A stretch of 64,000 nt of DNA from Schistocephalus solidus (Eukaryota > Platyhelminthes > Cestoda > Diphyllobothriidea > Diphyllobothriidae), in contig WEDG01005356.1 in assembly GCA_017591395.1 (NCBI GenBank), forward strand, positions 287,933 to 351,932, in the 5' to 3' direction. Positions 54,992-64,000 of the stretch are shown piece after piece (position 1 is the first letter of the stretch; each line of letters begins with the position of its first letter). Position numbers and translations under genes: made by a program. Under the pieces are notes generated by a model. That model had not been told where the DNA came from. It did no database searches and was given only the letters and a program-made list of their open reading frames with translations.

Positions 54992-56992
54992 ATGTTTATG
55001 CAGGAATCAGACAGAACACGAAGACGCCGAATTAGAAGGTATGGGGAAGAGGAATTTCATGAAATAGTGGAGACCATTAAGAGAAGACGTAGAGTGGAAG
55101 AGCTAGACCTAAAAGCGTCACATAAGAACGTCATTGTTTCTCAATCGAGGGAAAATGAAGGACATAGGTCCCCCGCGGTAAGTGTAGTGGACTATAATCA
55201 TATAGGAGCATCGGAGGAAGAAGAAACTAATAGGAACATTAACTCTGAATCGGATCAGTTAACGATTTAGCATTTACGCGAATGGGCTTTGCGAAACAAC
55301 ATTTCCCATGCACACATATGTGAAATTTTGGGGATACCGAACTCCCATACCCGAACTCCCTGCTGACCCTAGAACGCTTCTAGGGGCTACGTATAAGTTA
55401 GAGGTAGCCCCTATTTGCACGGGGAATACGTCAACGTTGGTTTGGAAAAACAACTTCGTATGCTTATGCTTAAGAATATGGTACCTCTAGCCCGTGATTT
55501 GGAAATACAGTTGGACATTGATGGCCTGCCGGTTTATAGAAAATCAAAGACAGAAATGTTGCCTATTTTAGGAAGAGAAGTGCGGCCCTTCCTCAGTAAC
55601 GTATTTCCTGTTGGCATTTATTGTGGTGGTGGGAAGCCTTCCGATGTGCAAGCTTTCTGTAAGTTAATTGTTAAGGAGGATACACACTTGCAAGATAAAG
55701 GCATCCCGAGGGAGGACAGTAGCCTTACTAATCGCGTTCGTGTGGGTGCCGTAATATGTGACGCGCCGACCAAGGCTTTTATCAAGAAAATTAGAAATGT
55801 TTATGCTTACCACGGTTGCGAACGTTGCACAGTCACCGGAGTATATATTGGAAAGGTCGTATACCTTGAGGAAGGTCAGAGAGACAGGAAAGACGAGGAC
55901 ATCTTGCAGTCCTTTGACGAAGATCACATGGTTGGCGTATCTCCATTTGTGTCATGCAATCTTGGGCTTATTTCAAAGTTTCCCCTAGATCCCCTACATT
56001 TAGTGTACCTTGGCGTGGTTAAGAGGTTACTAAGTTTATGGGTAAAGAGTCATCGTTCAAAAGCTAGCGGTCGCTTAACACCTTCAGTACTTAAGACAGC
56101 GGAGGTTGAGGCTATAGACGATTGCGTTCTATAGGTAGAAATTTACCGACCGAGTTTTCACAGCGATCTAGGTGTTTAAATGACTTCGACTCGTGGAAGG
56201 CAACCGAGCTCAGGCAGTTCATATTGTACCTCGGCGTTGTTGTTCTGCGTGGTATCCTGCCTCTTAATCATTTTAAACTATTCTTATTACTTTTTACTGC
56301 GTTAAGACTGTTAGCATGTCCTCAAACTTGCAAATGTAATATTGGTTATTGTAAACAGTTGTTAAAACTTTTTACTCGCAAATTTTATTTACTGTTTGGC
56401 ATGGAGCACATGGTGTACAATGTGCATAGCTTGATGCACATCGCAGATGACGTAGAACGACACGGTCCCCTTGACACTTTTTCCAGCTTTCCTTTTGAAA
56501 GCTACCTAGGTAGATTAAAAGAAAATGCTTAGAAGTCCTTCACGACCTTTACAGCAGATTGCTAGACGTTTAAGTGAGGTTGAGGTTAACACACGCCCTT
56601 TGGAGACTTCTTTAAAGAGGTTCCTTCGTGGGCAGAAGGGTGGTCCTGTTCCAGCTGGATACGAGCTCAGTCAGCAGTATGAATGCATACTAACAGAACG
56701 TTTTCGCATAGACATTACAGCAGCCAACAGATGCATTGGCTTCGGCAATAAAATAGTGTGCGTGAAAAACATACTTGTTGATCAAGAGGGATGTGTACGC
56801 TTGGTATTTAGTGAATTTATTAACTTATCAGATTACTTCGACTATCCCAGGAAGTCCTCACTTATGAGCGTATATAAAGCAGACCTTGACGACACTGTTA
56901 GATGTGCTCCTTTGCCATCTACTTTCAGTAAGTTCCTATGCCTAACTCATGAACAGTATTACATATTATTTGAGGTCATAAACAGCTTTTAG
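54992..56992 (+). pseudogene. tnp2-type (Transposase_21) transposase
   Basis: The N-terminus is basic (ESDRTRRRRIRRYGEEEFHE). After a TAG come LREWALRNNISHAHICEILG and PELPADPRTLLGATYKLEV. The core reads LEIQLDIDGLPVYRKSKTEM, VFPVGIYCGGGKPSDVQAF, AVICDAPTKAFIKKIRNVY, YHGCERCTVTGVYIGKVVYL, KFPLDPLHLVYLGVVKRLL, WKATELRQFILYLGVVVL, MVYNVHSLMHIADDVERHGP and SSFPFESYLGRLK. This is the animal CACTA-type transposase plan. One nonsense codon and at least four frameshifts (near 55,340, 55,420, 56,134 and 56,525) kill it. Confidence 0.8.
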
Positions 56993-57304
56993 GATGCCAC
57001 TTACTATCCTTTCGCTTTTGCGAACAATGCTTGCGAACCTTACAAACGCACAGTCCATATATTGAGTGGTTTGCCAGCATTGCAGGGAAGTAGTGGTCCT
57101 AGAAATAGGATGATCCTTCGTCTGCTAACTTATTTAATTCCCCTTTTTCCTGTGCGTTTGTAGATCTTATCATGAGTGACCTGCCCTCACGTAGGCTTTC
57201 CCAGCGCCAACGCCGCTCGGCGATAGATGAGGCTATTTAACTTCTCGGAGGTGAACCCATTTCATCGCCCGTAAGTAACTTTAAAATAAGTTTGTTCTCC
57301 TCAG

Positions 57305-58138
57305 GAACCACAAGACGACCTAAATGATTCTTTTGAAACTATTCCAGCTGGCGAAGCGCCGCATAATGAAGGTAACATCGTTTTCCGTTTAATTACTGTA
57401 GAAGAATCAAATTCACAAAATGTACAGAGGGTCATGTTGCTTATGTGCCAACAAATAGCTGACATATCAGCTAACGTTGATTATGTTGTAGAAGCCCAAC
57501 GGAAAACGCTGAGCTATCTTCGGCATTTGGAGGCACTGCATCGGCAGCAGCCTTGCACATCAGGCCCGGCAGCTCCCCAGCTGCCCAAAAATCCCATACC
57601 ACATCAGTTGCATTCAGCAACTGAATTCCGACAGCTAAATAACCAGCTTTTGAATCAAGAATTTCATTCTCAGTTGGTAAACTGTCTATTAATTCTATAA
57701 CTCTTATGTTAGACCTCCTATCTTACCTGCCTCGGCGGTCAAAACATCGACGATTTCGTTAAGCGAATATTTTTCGCTATTTTTGACGACGAAATTAGTC
57801 TACATGTCAATTTCAAGGGACGTAAGGCTAAAGAAAGTTTATCAAAATCAAAAATATATGACGTTATGCTGAGTAAGTTTATCAAAAACCGTCTCACTGT
57901 CACTATATAGAGGTGTTTGCAGCCTGGAATGCAAGCGGATTGTATAAATTATCCGATTTTGAGTCTGCCATTGCCAGGTGACTAAAACGATTACTTGATA
58001 GCCATTTTCGGAGGCTTCAAAAACAAATTGAACATCCAGCAGACGGTAAATCAATATAAAAATTTGTTAAAATACTGTTTGCTTGCAGACAACAATGCTG
58101 GATCATCGTCGGTTAACCTACCGCCTTCAACACAATGA
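57305..58138 (+). CDS. Transposon second gene, DUF4806-like, with micro-introns
   Basis: Exons 57305-57676, 57713-57872, 57911-57977, about 58002-58045 and 58089-58138 join in phase through introns of 36, 38, about 24 and 43 nt. The product has a helical region (MCQQIADISANVDYVVEAQR, TLSYLRHLEALHRQQP) and then YLTCLGGQNIDDFVKRIFFA, SLHVNFKGRKAKESLSKSKI and FAAWNASGLYKLSDFES, ending PPSTQ-stop. The GG...F.KRI...F...G-R-x-K pattern resembles DUF4806, which I associate with this transposon group. A possible first exon at 57,172 contains a stop. The 24-nt intron is doubtful. Confidence 0.55.
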
Positions 58139-58582
58139 CGATGGAGGAAAAAGAAACCGCACAACTTTGTACATATTCCTTTGAATTTATAAATAAATTA
58201 TTCTGTAAAGAATGTCTTCACCAAGTCTTATACTTAAAAATACAGGTGCAAGGGGCATTATAAGCGTAGAAGGTTAGTAAAAGGCACCAACCCGAAGGCG
58301 TAGGTACCATTTTCACCGGTTGCCGAATATCTCGATAAATCTATATCTAATAGATATATATAAAGCGGCCAAAATAGATATACAATAGATATACATATCT
58401 CGATAAATAGATATCTAATAGACATCTAGTAGATATTGCTTGCTACTAGGGCGTTCAATCAGATCGAGTGAGACTGTCTTAAAGGATCGCCAGTCATCCT
58501 TTGGATTACCTTAAAGCAAACAATCCCATCTCATAGACATCACTTCTTTACTCATCGCGTTTAAATCAGCCTTCCATATATT

Positions 58583-59590
58583 TCACTTGCATTCCGTTCC
58601 ATTCTGGCGCTGAAAATAAAGTGAGTCATCCCACATCAGCGTACTATGGTCACTCTTACCGAGGGGTGCAAAAGAATACACTTCATCAATGCTAGAGTAG
58701 TCCTTCGTAAATTCTAGGTCCAGGCAATTTGCTCTCTGGTTCTCTGTAAATCTCGTTGGTATGTTAACCTTCTCTACGAGAGGTTGGTCAAGTGTGAGAT
58801 CCATTAGCTTGTGGCCGAAGGAAGTTTGTGCACCATCAACTGTCAGATTTACCCAGTTTACTATAGCTGCATTGAAATCTCCAGCAATAAGTACCTCCTG
58901 GTGACTTGCTACTTCCTTGAGCAAATGGAGGAGGGACTCATTAGCTGCACTTGGAATGTTCGGTGGTCTGTAGATCGTCAAGAATTAAAGGTTCTGTGAA
59001 CAATACTTTTTAATCTTTATCCAGAGAAATTCATATTCAAGGAAGATGGAGTGTGCTCGTTCGACTGCCGAGATTTCTGTCCTAACATATGCGGCCACTC
59101 CTCCTCCATTTCTATTTTCTCGTACTTTTCGAAATAGTTGGCATCCATCTATCGAAACCTCGCTATCCGCGATTTGGGCTTTGAGCCACGTTTCCATAAT
59201 GGCAACCACATCGGGGGTCCTGTCTGATACTAATGCTTTGAGTTCATCTACTTTCGATAGGAGACTCTGAGCATTGGTATACAAATATCTCAATTTAGAC
59301 TGGGTATCTCCTCCATATAGACTTCTGCGCATTTCGCGCGATTGAATACTAGAGTCTGTCATTGTTTTTCGAGATAATCTGGTGTTCATCCGGCCGACGC
59401 TGAGTTCTGATGAGTGGTCGTCATCCGAGTTTTGCAGTGCCATCTTATTATTATTCGAGCTCTGTATAGTTGGGTACATCGTATTTAGTGTCCTCCGTCT
59501 TGGCGAAAACCCACCTTGATTATGTACGGGGTCTGCCATAAGAAAGACATCTTTATTAATTTTATTTCCCCGTCCTTTATTTGGAGCCAT
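58583..59590 (-). pseudogene. LINE-B ORF2 endonuclease (copy 3)
   Basis: It opens MAPNKGRGNKINKDVFLMAD and keeps LRYLYTNAQSLLSKVDELKA, AIMETWLKAQIADSEVS, EVLIAGDFNAAIVNWVN and PLGKSDHSTLMWD. The catalytic 'ITETW' has become IMETW (E-T kept) and GNSDH has become GKSDH. The stop after SQNL matches copy 2 exactly. Confidence 0.75.
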
Positions 59591-60200
59591 TTTTCCCCCT
59601 GCTTAGTCCTCCTTTTCAGTTCTGCTCTCATCATCCTCATTTTGTAACTTTCCTTGGGTTCGTAATCCGGCTGAAAAAACACATCTCTGTGTGAGCTACG
59701 GAGAGCCTAACTCCGTTCTAGGAGGCTTGAAGCCTGAACATCATTTTCAAGAATAATTTTAATAGACCTTGGTGATGATAGTTCATGTGAAACATCCACT
59801 TTCCCTAAACGGAATGCTTTGTGCACTGTAACGCATTCACCATCTCGAAGAATCGAATATGAGTATTCTCGGAAAAGACTGAGGTCATGTCTACCCTTTC
59901 CTTTGCAATCAGAGAAGTGGACTCGGGAACCCCTTTAATAACGAGATTGCGTTTTCAGTCGAAATGTATGTTTGGTGACTTTGAGTTCCGATTTGTTGAC
60001 AGAGTATCAGTATCAGGAAGAATTCTACTCTGGTCAACGAGGTTATTTGCGTCAGTATGAGCAATTATTCCTAAAGTTAATGGCAAACCCCTTTTGGGAA
60101 CTTTGCCAATTTGTCTTGCACTTTTTCCTCTATTACCAACAGAGGATTGCACTTGAGCATCTATCGGTAAGAACGAGCGTTTTCCGGAGTTCAAACCCAT
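59485..60200 (-). pseudogene. LINE-B ORF1 (copy 3)
   Basis: It reads MGLNSGKRSFLPIDAQVQSS, then after frameshifts FFQPDYEPKESYKMRMMRAE and RRTKQGEKWLQIKDGEIK. The 106-nt overlap with ORF2 is kept. Upstream to 60,870 the ORF1 N-terminal region, including the tRNA-like block at 60,753-60,825, is recognisable with stops. Confidence 0.7.
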
Positions 60201-61061
60201 TTTGTTGAAAGCTTCTTGGCCATTTTAGTATTCGAATTCTTCGTTTTTGGTGCTTCAAATTTGACAAGCTTTCAACTTCACCCTTTTGTGTATCATTGAG
60301 CAACGATGCCGCATATGTTTGTGTATCCAGCCCATTTCGGCGTCTGTCTAAGCTCGATGACAGTAGTAAGGTGCATGAGCTGGTTTGATCTCCCTATTGA
60401 AGGAAGGAAATGCCTACTGATTTACTGAGCTCTTTAGACGCAATGTCTTTTAGCTCTACATTATGTATTCTTGAGGAAGCTTTATTTGCATACGTTATTT
60501 CTTTGGTTGGAATTCTCGTTGCTACGGGTGTTTTTTTCGGGTGAACAATGAACCTTCTCTTTTAGATCGGCCATTTCTTGTTTCAAATGACTTATATTTT
60601 CGTCCATCAATAAGAATTTCTGCAAGAGATTTAATCACCCAATGCACTTTTTGTCCTCGTAGGTGACATTCATTAGTGTTCCCAGGCTTTTTGTCCGCTT
60701 TGCAGGAGAAGCAGTAACATAATATCTGTCTTTGTCATCTTTTCCAAATTGTAAGGGCGTAGCACAGTGGTTATGTTTGTCGCCACATGAATCTGTGACC
60801 AGGGTTCAAGACTCACTTGCGCTCTGAATTTTTTTCCTCAGCACAGATGAGTCCTGAGCGTCTGCGTTTTCCATACCTCTTAGGACTGTATTCGAATGCA
60901 TTTAATTTATAAATCCTCTATAATAACTGGGCTAGGATGCAATAGTATTCAGCAGTCAGACTTCTAATAAGCATGCAGCGACTTAGCCTTTGTTGCGACT
61001 TCTCCCTCCCTGATTGAAAGCAGATTAGAACAGCACACCGCTGGCGTAAATTTGGAAGAAA

Positions 61062-61982
61062 GTGAACGCTGAAGCTTGTATTTCTCGTAGGGATAATCTC
61101 CTGGACGTGGAATATTCCTCAGTGATGGAATATTTCCCTAATAGCAAGGAAATACGATTCGAGGCTCGAACGGTCGTACGTCAATCGCATCTGGAATTTG
61201 ATTGGTTGCTAGTGAACCTCGATGACGCGTCGCTAAGGGCGCAAGAGAATGCGCGCAGTTATTGGCAAATCGATCGGGCACTGAGCTGTCAATCCCACAC
61301 GCGCCGTGCCACGCCATTTCCTGCGCTGTCGTGCTGCGACGCGGTCGCTTAACTGCCTGCACACCTGTTCTGTCTATACTGACCGTTTGTTTGCTTGTTT
61401 TGCAGAATGTTTAGAGCAGTATCGATAAAAATACTAAGGAGACGTGCCCAGAAAGGGTTTCTGGATGATTTACGTCAAATTACCGAGAATATGAGAGAAA
61501 TGTATCCGTCCGACTCATCTTTGTCGTCGTGGCATCTGACCTCTTCCTCTAGTTCGTCATGTGACGACTTAGAGATTTCCTCTGCTGATGAGGATGCAAG
61601 TTGGACGTCAGATGTATCTGACGTGGCACCAAACAACTCTTCAAGCACACCTACAATTGAAGAGGAACCTACGTTTCGAGAGGCTATGAGTTCTTGGGCA
61701 ATACGCTCGCTTATGCCATTGATTCATCAGAGCAGTCTTCTGAAGATTATAAGACGGCTGACCTCTGACCCTCCTGCAGACGCACGAACGCTGCTGGCTG
61801 GGGAAAGTGATGTTTCAACGGTGACGGCAATGAGCAGTGGTGAGTACGATCATTTAGTACTTGTAAAACAGTTAACTGAGCGGTTTCGGGACCCTATCAG
61901 GCGTCTTATAGGCAATAGTGTTGTAACTAACTTAGCTGTCGATGTGCTCCCTATAAATAAGACAACTAAGCATGTGTTTTGG
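61062..61982 (+). pseudogene. Second CACTA-like transposase, N-terminal fragment
   Basis: The frame from 61,407 reads MFRAVSIKILRRRAQKGF, an acidic Ser-rich stretch, then [54 protein letters not shown] and VDVLPINKTTKHVFWPI. The order matches the start of the tnp2 transposase at 54.99 kb (REWALRN, PADPRTLLGA, IDGLPVYRKS), but the sequences are clearly different. An acceptor-like TTTTGCAG precedes the ATG. The frame is cut at 'WPI' by a LINE-C tail at 61,983. Confidence 0.6.
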
Positions 61983-62976
61983 CCTATTATTATTATTATT
62001 TTATTTATTGCCAGTTTACAGGCAAGGTCAAAAGGGATATATACAGTAGGGGGTCCAGCTGACAGTGAAAAAAACTCCTGATCGTTCTTTAAGGTATTTT
62101 TAGGAGAAAAAACTGCAGCTTGTTGAACAGATTAAAAGTTTAGGACAGGGAAGTGTTGACACAGGTGCACAGTGTAGTACTTCTCCTTTCGGTGTTGTGG
62201 ATCTGGTCTTCTGTACTAGCAGCAAGTATGCTGGCGAGCGGCTGCTAGCTGTAGACTGAGGAATAACCCGATTACGGACTGCAGAGCCAGCAATATTGCC
62301 TTCAGCATGAAGTCCGGCATAGGATTCAGAGTCCGTGGACGCCATCAGAACGGAAAAAGAGCTTCCAGAGAATCAGCACCCAAAATTCGCGGAAGGTGTC
62401 CTGAATGTAGAAAACTAGTGACAGCTCTCGTAAACAAAGGATAGTTTTGCTGAATTTTTAATACTTCTGGGTAGTTTATTCCAGATTGCTATAGCATTTA
62501 CCGAAAAAAACTGACGGTATTTAACGGTGCGTGCCAAAGGAAGAAATAAGAATACATCTCTATGATTGGTGCGCCGACGGTGGTCGAGCTGCCTCAGGGA
62601 TGTAAGGGGGTTAAAAGGTAAAACCGTTTTAAAAGCTTGAACAGTAAAAAAATAGTCCCTTCTGTAATCTACGAAGCCACAACGGGTCGAGGCTTGTAAG
62701 CTCACAGCGTTGTTGGTAGGACAGGTTTCTGTGCTCTGAAGTAATAACTCTTTTAGTAAAGAAGTGCTGGACTGATTCTATCTTCCTCCGTTCACTCGCG
62801 TGCAGAAAAATAAATAGAAACGAGCAGTATTCCAGACTAGGTCTGACATACATTTTTATAAAGGCTGGTCCTAATATTGAGGGTTTTTAAAATTTCTGAG
62901 AATAAACCCAGTGGTTTGGCGTGCTTTAGAGACAATCAGGGCGCAGTGCTCTGACAGATTAAGACTACTAGAATAT
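61983..62976 (-). mobile_element. LINE-C 3' end, second copy
   Basis: It has a tail of (AAT)n type at 61,983-62,005 on the sense strand, an ENE-like hairpin, 3' UTR and C-terminal coding remains: VRPSLEYCSFLFIFLHASER, RCELTSLDPLWLRRLQKGLF, HRRRTNHRDVFLFLPLART and IAIWNKLPRSIK. It is 5'-interrupted by a LINE-D 3' end at 62,977. Confidence 0.75.
62057..62120 (-). promoter_or_regulatory. ENE-like hairpin, second LINE-C copy
   Basis: On the sense strand, AGCTG-CAG pairs with CTG-T-CAGCT, U6 faces U7C, and CTCCT pairs with AGGAG. It is 74 nt from the 3' end. The loop sequence differs from the copy at 45,265, but the arms are unchanged. Confidence 0.55.
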
Positions 62977-63530
62977 GATAAATAATAAATAATAAATAAA
63001 TAAATTGTATATTTGAGGCCCAGAGAGAGCAGTTATTTCAAACTTAGTATCGCGGTATAAATAAATACAAAGTGGATAATTGCTGCTCTATGTGAGCAGC
63101 CATATTAACAGCAGAAATTAACATTATGGTAGGCATATCCGATTCAGAACGATTTGCCATTTTTAAAACAATAGACAACAATCTTTAAAATAAACGGTGA
63201 ACTAGAAAAAGAAGCAGTAAAAAACTCCTACGGTAAATTGGAGGCGGAGTTCAGCGAGCCGCCAATTTTTAAAAATAGGAGAAAAACTGCTTCACTAAAA
63301 ACATTAATAGCTAGATGCAATGGGATAGATCTGTGATGATGCTGACAACGTATGAGGGTTCGGAACGCTCCTTGTCGTGTGAGAGATAATATAGCAGTCA
63401 GAGCTACTGTTTGTAACCACCAGTGGAGGTGAGAGAGGACGGACTCATCGTGGACACCAGGGTCAAAAACGAAGACGGGACAGTAGAGGTCATGAGATCA
63501 TCATTGAGATGCGACCTTGCCGACTGCATA
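62977..63530 (-). mobile_element. LINE-D 3' end, third copy
   Basis: A 3' UTR nearly matching the 44.0-44.6 kb insert on the opposite strand (GCAAATCGTTCTGAATCGG, CGTTCCGAACCCTCATACG), with a (TAAA/TAAT)n tail at 62,977-63,003. It is inserted into the LINE-C 3' end. Coding sequence is not preserved. Confidence 0.7.
63211..63293 (-). promoter_or_regulatory. ENE-like hairpin, closest to the classical form
   Basis: On the sense strand, GAAGCAG pairs with CTGCTTC, U5 (63282-63286) faces U6 followed by A (63219-63224, 63218), and CTCCTA pairs with TAGGAG. The inner part pairs AAATTGGC with GCCAATTT-like sequence. U5 facing U-run-plus-A is the pattern I recall for the viral PAN RNA ENE. Confidence 0.55.
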
Positions 63531-63829
63531 GTCCCCCAATCAAAGAAGCAAAACTATCAGAACCCGCCTTGATCCTCAACTGAACCTGGAGACCATCGTC
63601 GGGGTTGCAAAAAGCGGAGGAAAGTACCAAGGTTGTCAAGACTTGGCGATGCTAGTTTAAAATGAGGGGGGCAAAAAAAGTAAATGCAAAGATTGACTCT
63701 GCAGAGGATGATGGATATATAATAAGAGACCATTATAATATCAAGGGAACTGCCTCAAATACCAGGAGGACCCTTTTCGAAATCCAAAAAGTTGCGAGTT
63801 AGAGGAAAGGGAAACAGACAATAAGGACT
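63531..63829. other. Unrecognised sequence
   Basis: No frame, repeat match or splice signal could be identified. Confidence 0.4.
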
Positions 63830-64000
63830 TTATATCTTCCGCGAAGCCATAGCGGGTCAAGGCTTGTAAGCTCACAGCTTTGTTGGTAGGACGGGTTTCC
63901 CTGGTGGTGATCTGAATAGAAAAACTCTGTATGTAGAAGTGCTGGACTGGATTCTATCTTCTCTTCGTTCACCATGCGTGCAGATGACTAAATAGAAACG
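63830..64000 (-). mobile_element. LINE-C RT fragment at the window edge
   Basis: It matches 45,880-46,020 (GCGGGTCAAGGCTTG, AGCTCACAGC, CTGGACTGGATTCTATCTTC), i.e. the thumb region reading SVQHF and RNLSYQQRCEL in healthier copies. It contains small indels and runs off the window. Confidence 0.65.

Larger units (their letters stand above)
54732..58451 (+). mobile_element. CACTA/EnSpm-like DNA transposon
   Basis: Terminal inverted repeats start CCCTAGTA (54,732) and end TACTAGGG (58,451). A second inverted block, TATTTATCGAGATA, lies 41-42 bp inside each end, and subterminal repeats (ATATCTAATAGATAT types) cluster at 58,330-58,440. Comparison with LINE-B copy 2 at 51,845 (GGACAAAAGCGTTCAA) gives the empty site: flanks are ...AAAAGTG and CGTTCAA, so a 2-bp CG duplication with one C-to-T change is likely. 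It carries a tnp2-type transposase and a DUF4806-like gene. Confidence 0.8.
58452..61055 (-). mobile_element. LINE-B copy 3, 5' part
   Basis: It contains the 5' UTR (about 60,880-61,055, similar to that of LINE-C), ORF1 remains and the endonuclease, and is cut at 58,452 by the CACTA-like element; the rest is at 54,273-54,731. It is very similar to copy 2 by eye over 2.4 kb. Confidence 0.75.

Noticed and set aside
57372..57401. A 30-nt intron in the DUF4806-like gene
   Set aside because: The segment has GT and AG ends but is also open and in frame, so splicing is not required.
1..64000. CRISPR arrays, operons, rRNA or phage genes
   Set aside because: Nothing of the kind is present; the sequence is eukaryotic, with spliced exons and LINEs throughout.

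Overview
The window looks like nuclear DNA of a flatworm, most likely a diphyllobothriidean tapeworm (the Spirometra / Schistocephalus / Dibothriocephalus group). The main reason is a very abundant retroelement whose endonuclease-reverse transcriptase ends in C2H2 zinc fingers, a type I associate with these genomes. Several spliced introns only about 36-43 nt long, Penelope-like elements with hammerhead ribozyme motifs, and tRNA-derived SINEs fit the same picture. Genus and species are inference. There are no bacterial genes, no rRNA genes and no CRISPR array.

One host gene is well supported. Minus-strand exons between 4.2 and 31.9 kb join in phase into a WD40-type protein that I recognise as the TFIIIC subunit GTF3C2 (TFIIIC110). 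The exons are small (77-441 bp). Its introns, up to about 7 kb, contain most of the left half of the window: four decayed copies of the zinc-finger LINE (called LINE-A), a Penelope-like element at 16.9-18.1 kb, SINEs, and an old CR1-like remnant at 21.6-22.6 kb. A second, unrecognised minus-strand gene fragment lies at 33.4-34.2 kb.

From 36 kb to the end the window is nested transposons. LINE-B (CR1/Jockey-like, ORF1 plus endonuclease-RT ORF2) has three large copies: plus strand 41.24-45.19 kb, minus strand 50.0-54.27 kb, and minus strand 54.27-61.05 kb. The third is split by a 3.72-kb CACTA/EnSpm-like DNA transposon (54,732-58,451) that carries a tnp2-type transposase pseudogene and a spliced second gene with a DUF4806-like domain. 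LINE-C (45,193-49,909, minus) is a 4.7-kb insertion in the 3' UTR of the first LINE-B copy. LINE-D fragments lie at 37.86-39.53, 39.53-41.24, 43.77-44.61 and 62.98-63.53 kb. A second, different CACTA-like transposase fragment sits at 61.06-61.98 kb.

The most interesting signal is a hairpin found five times, near the 3' end of LINE-C and LINE-D copies and always on the retroelement's sense strand. A lower stem is followed by a symmetric internal loop with U5-U7 on both strands, then a second short stem. That is the architecture of an ENE, the element that captures a poly(A) tail in a U-A-U triple helix. Stem sequences differ between families while pairing is kept. No computation was available: homology statements rest on recalled families and on reading frames, splice sites and repeats read by eye.
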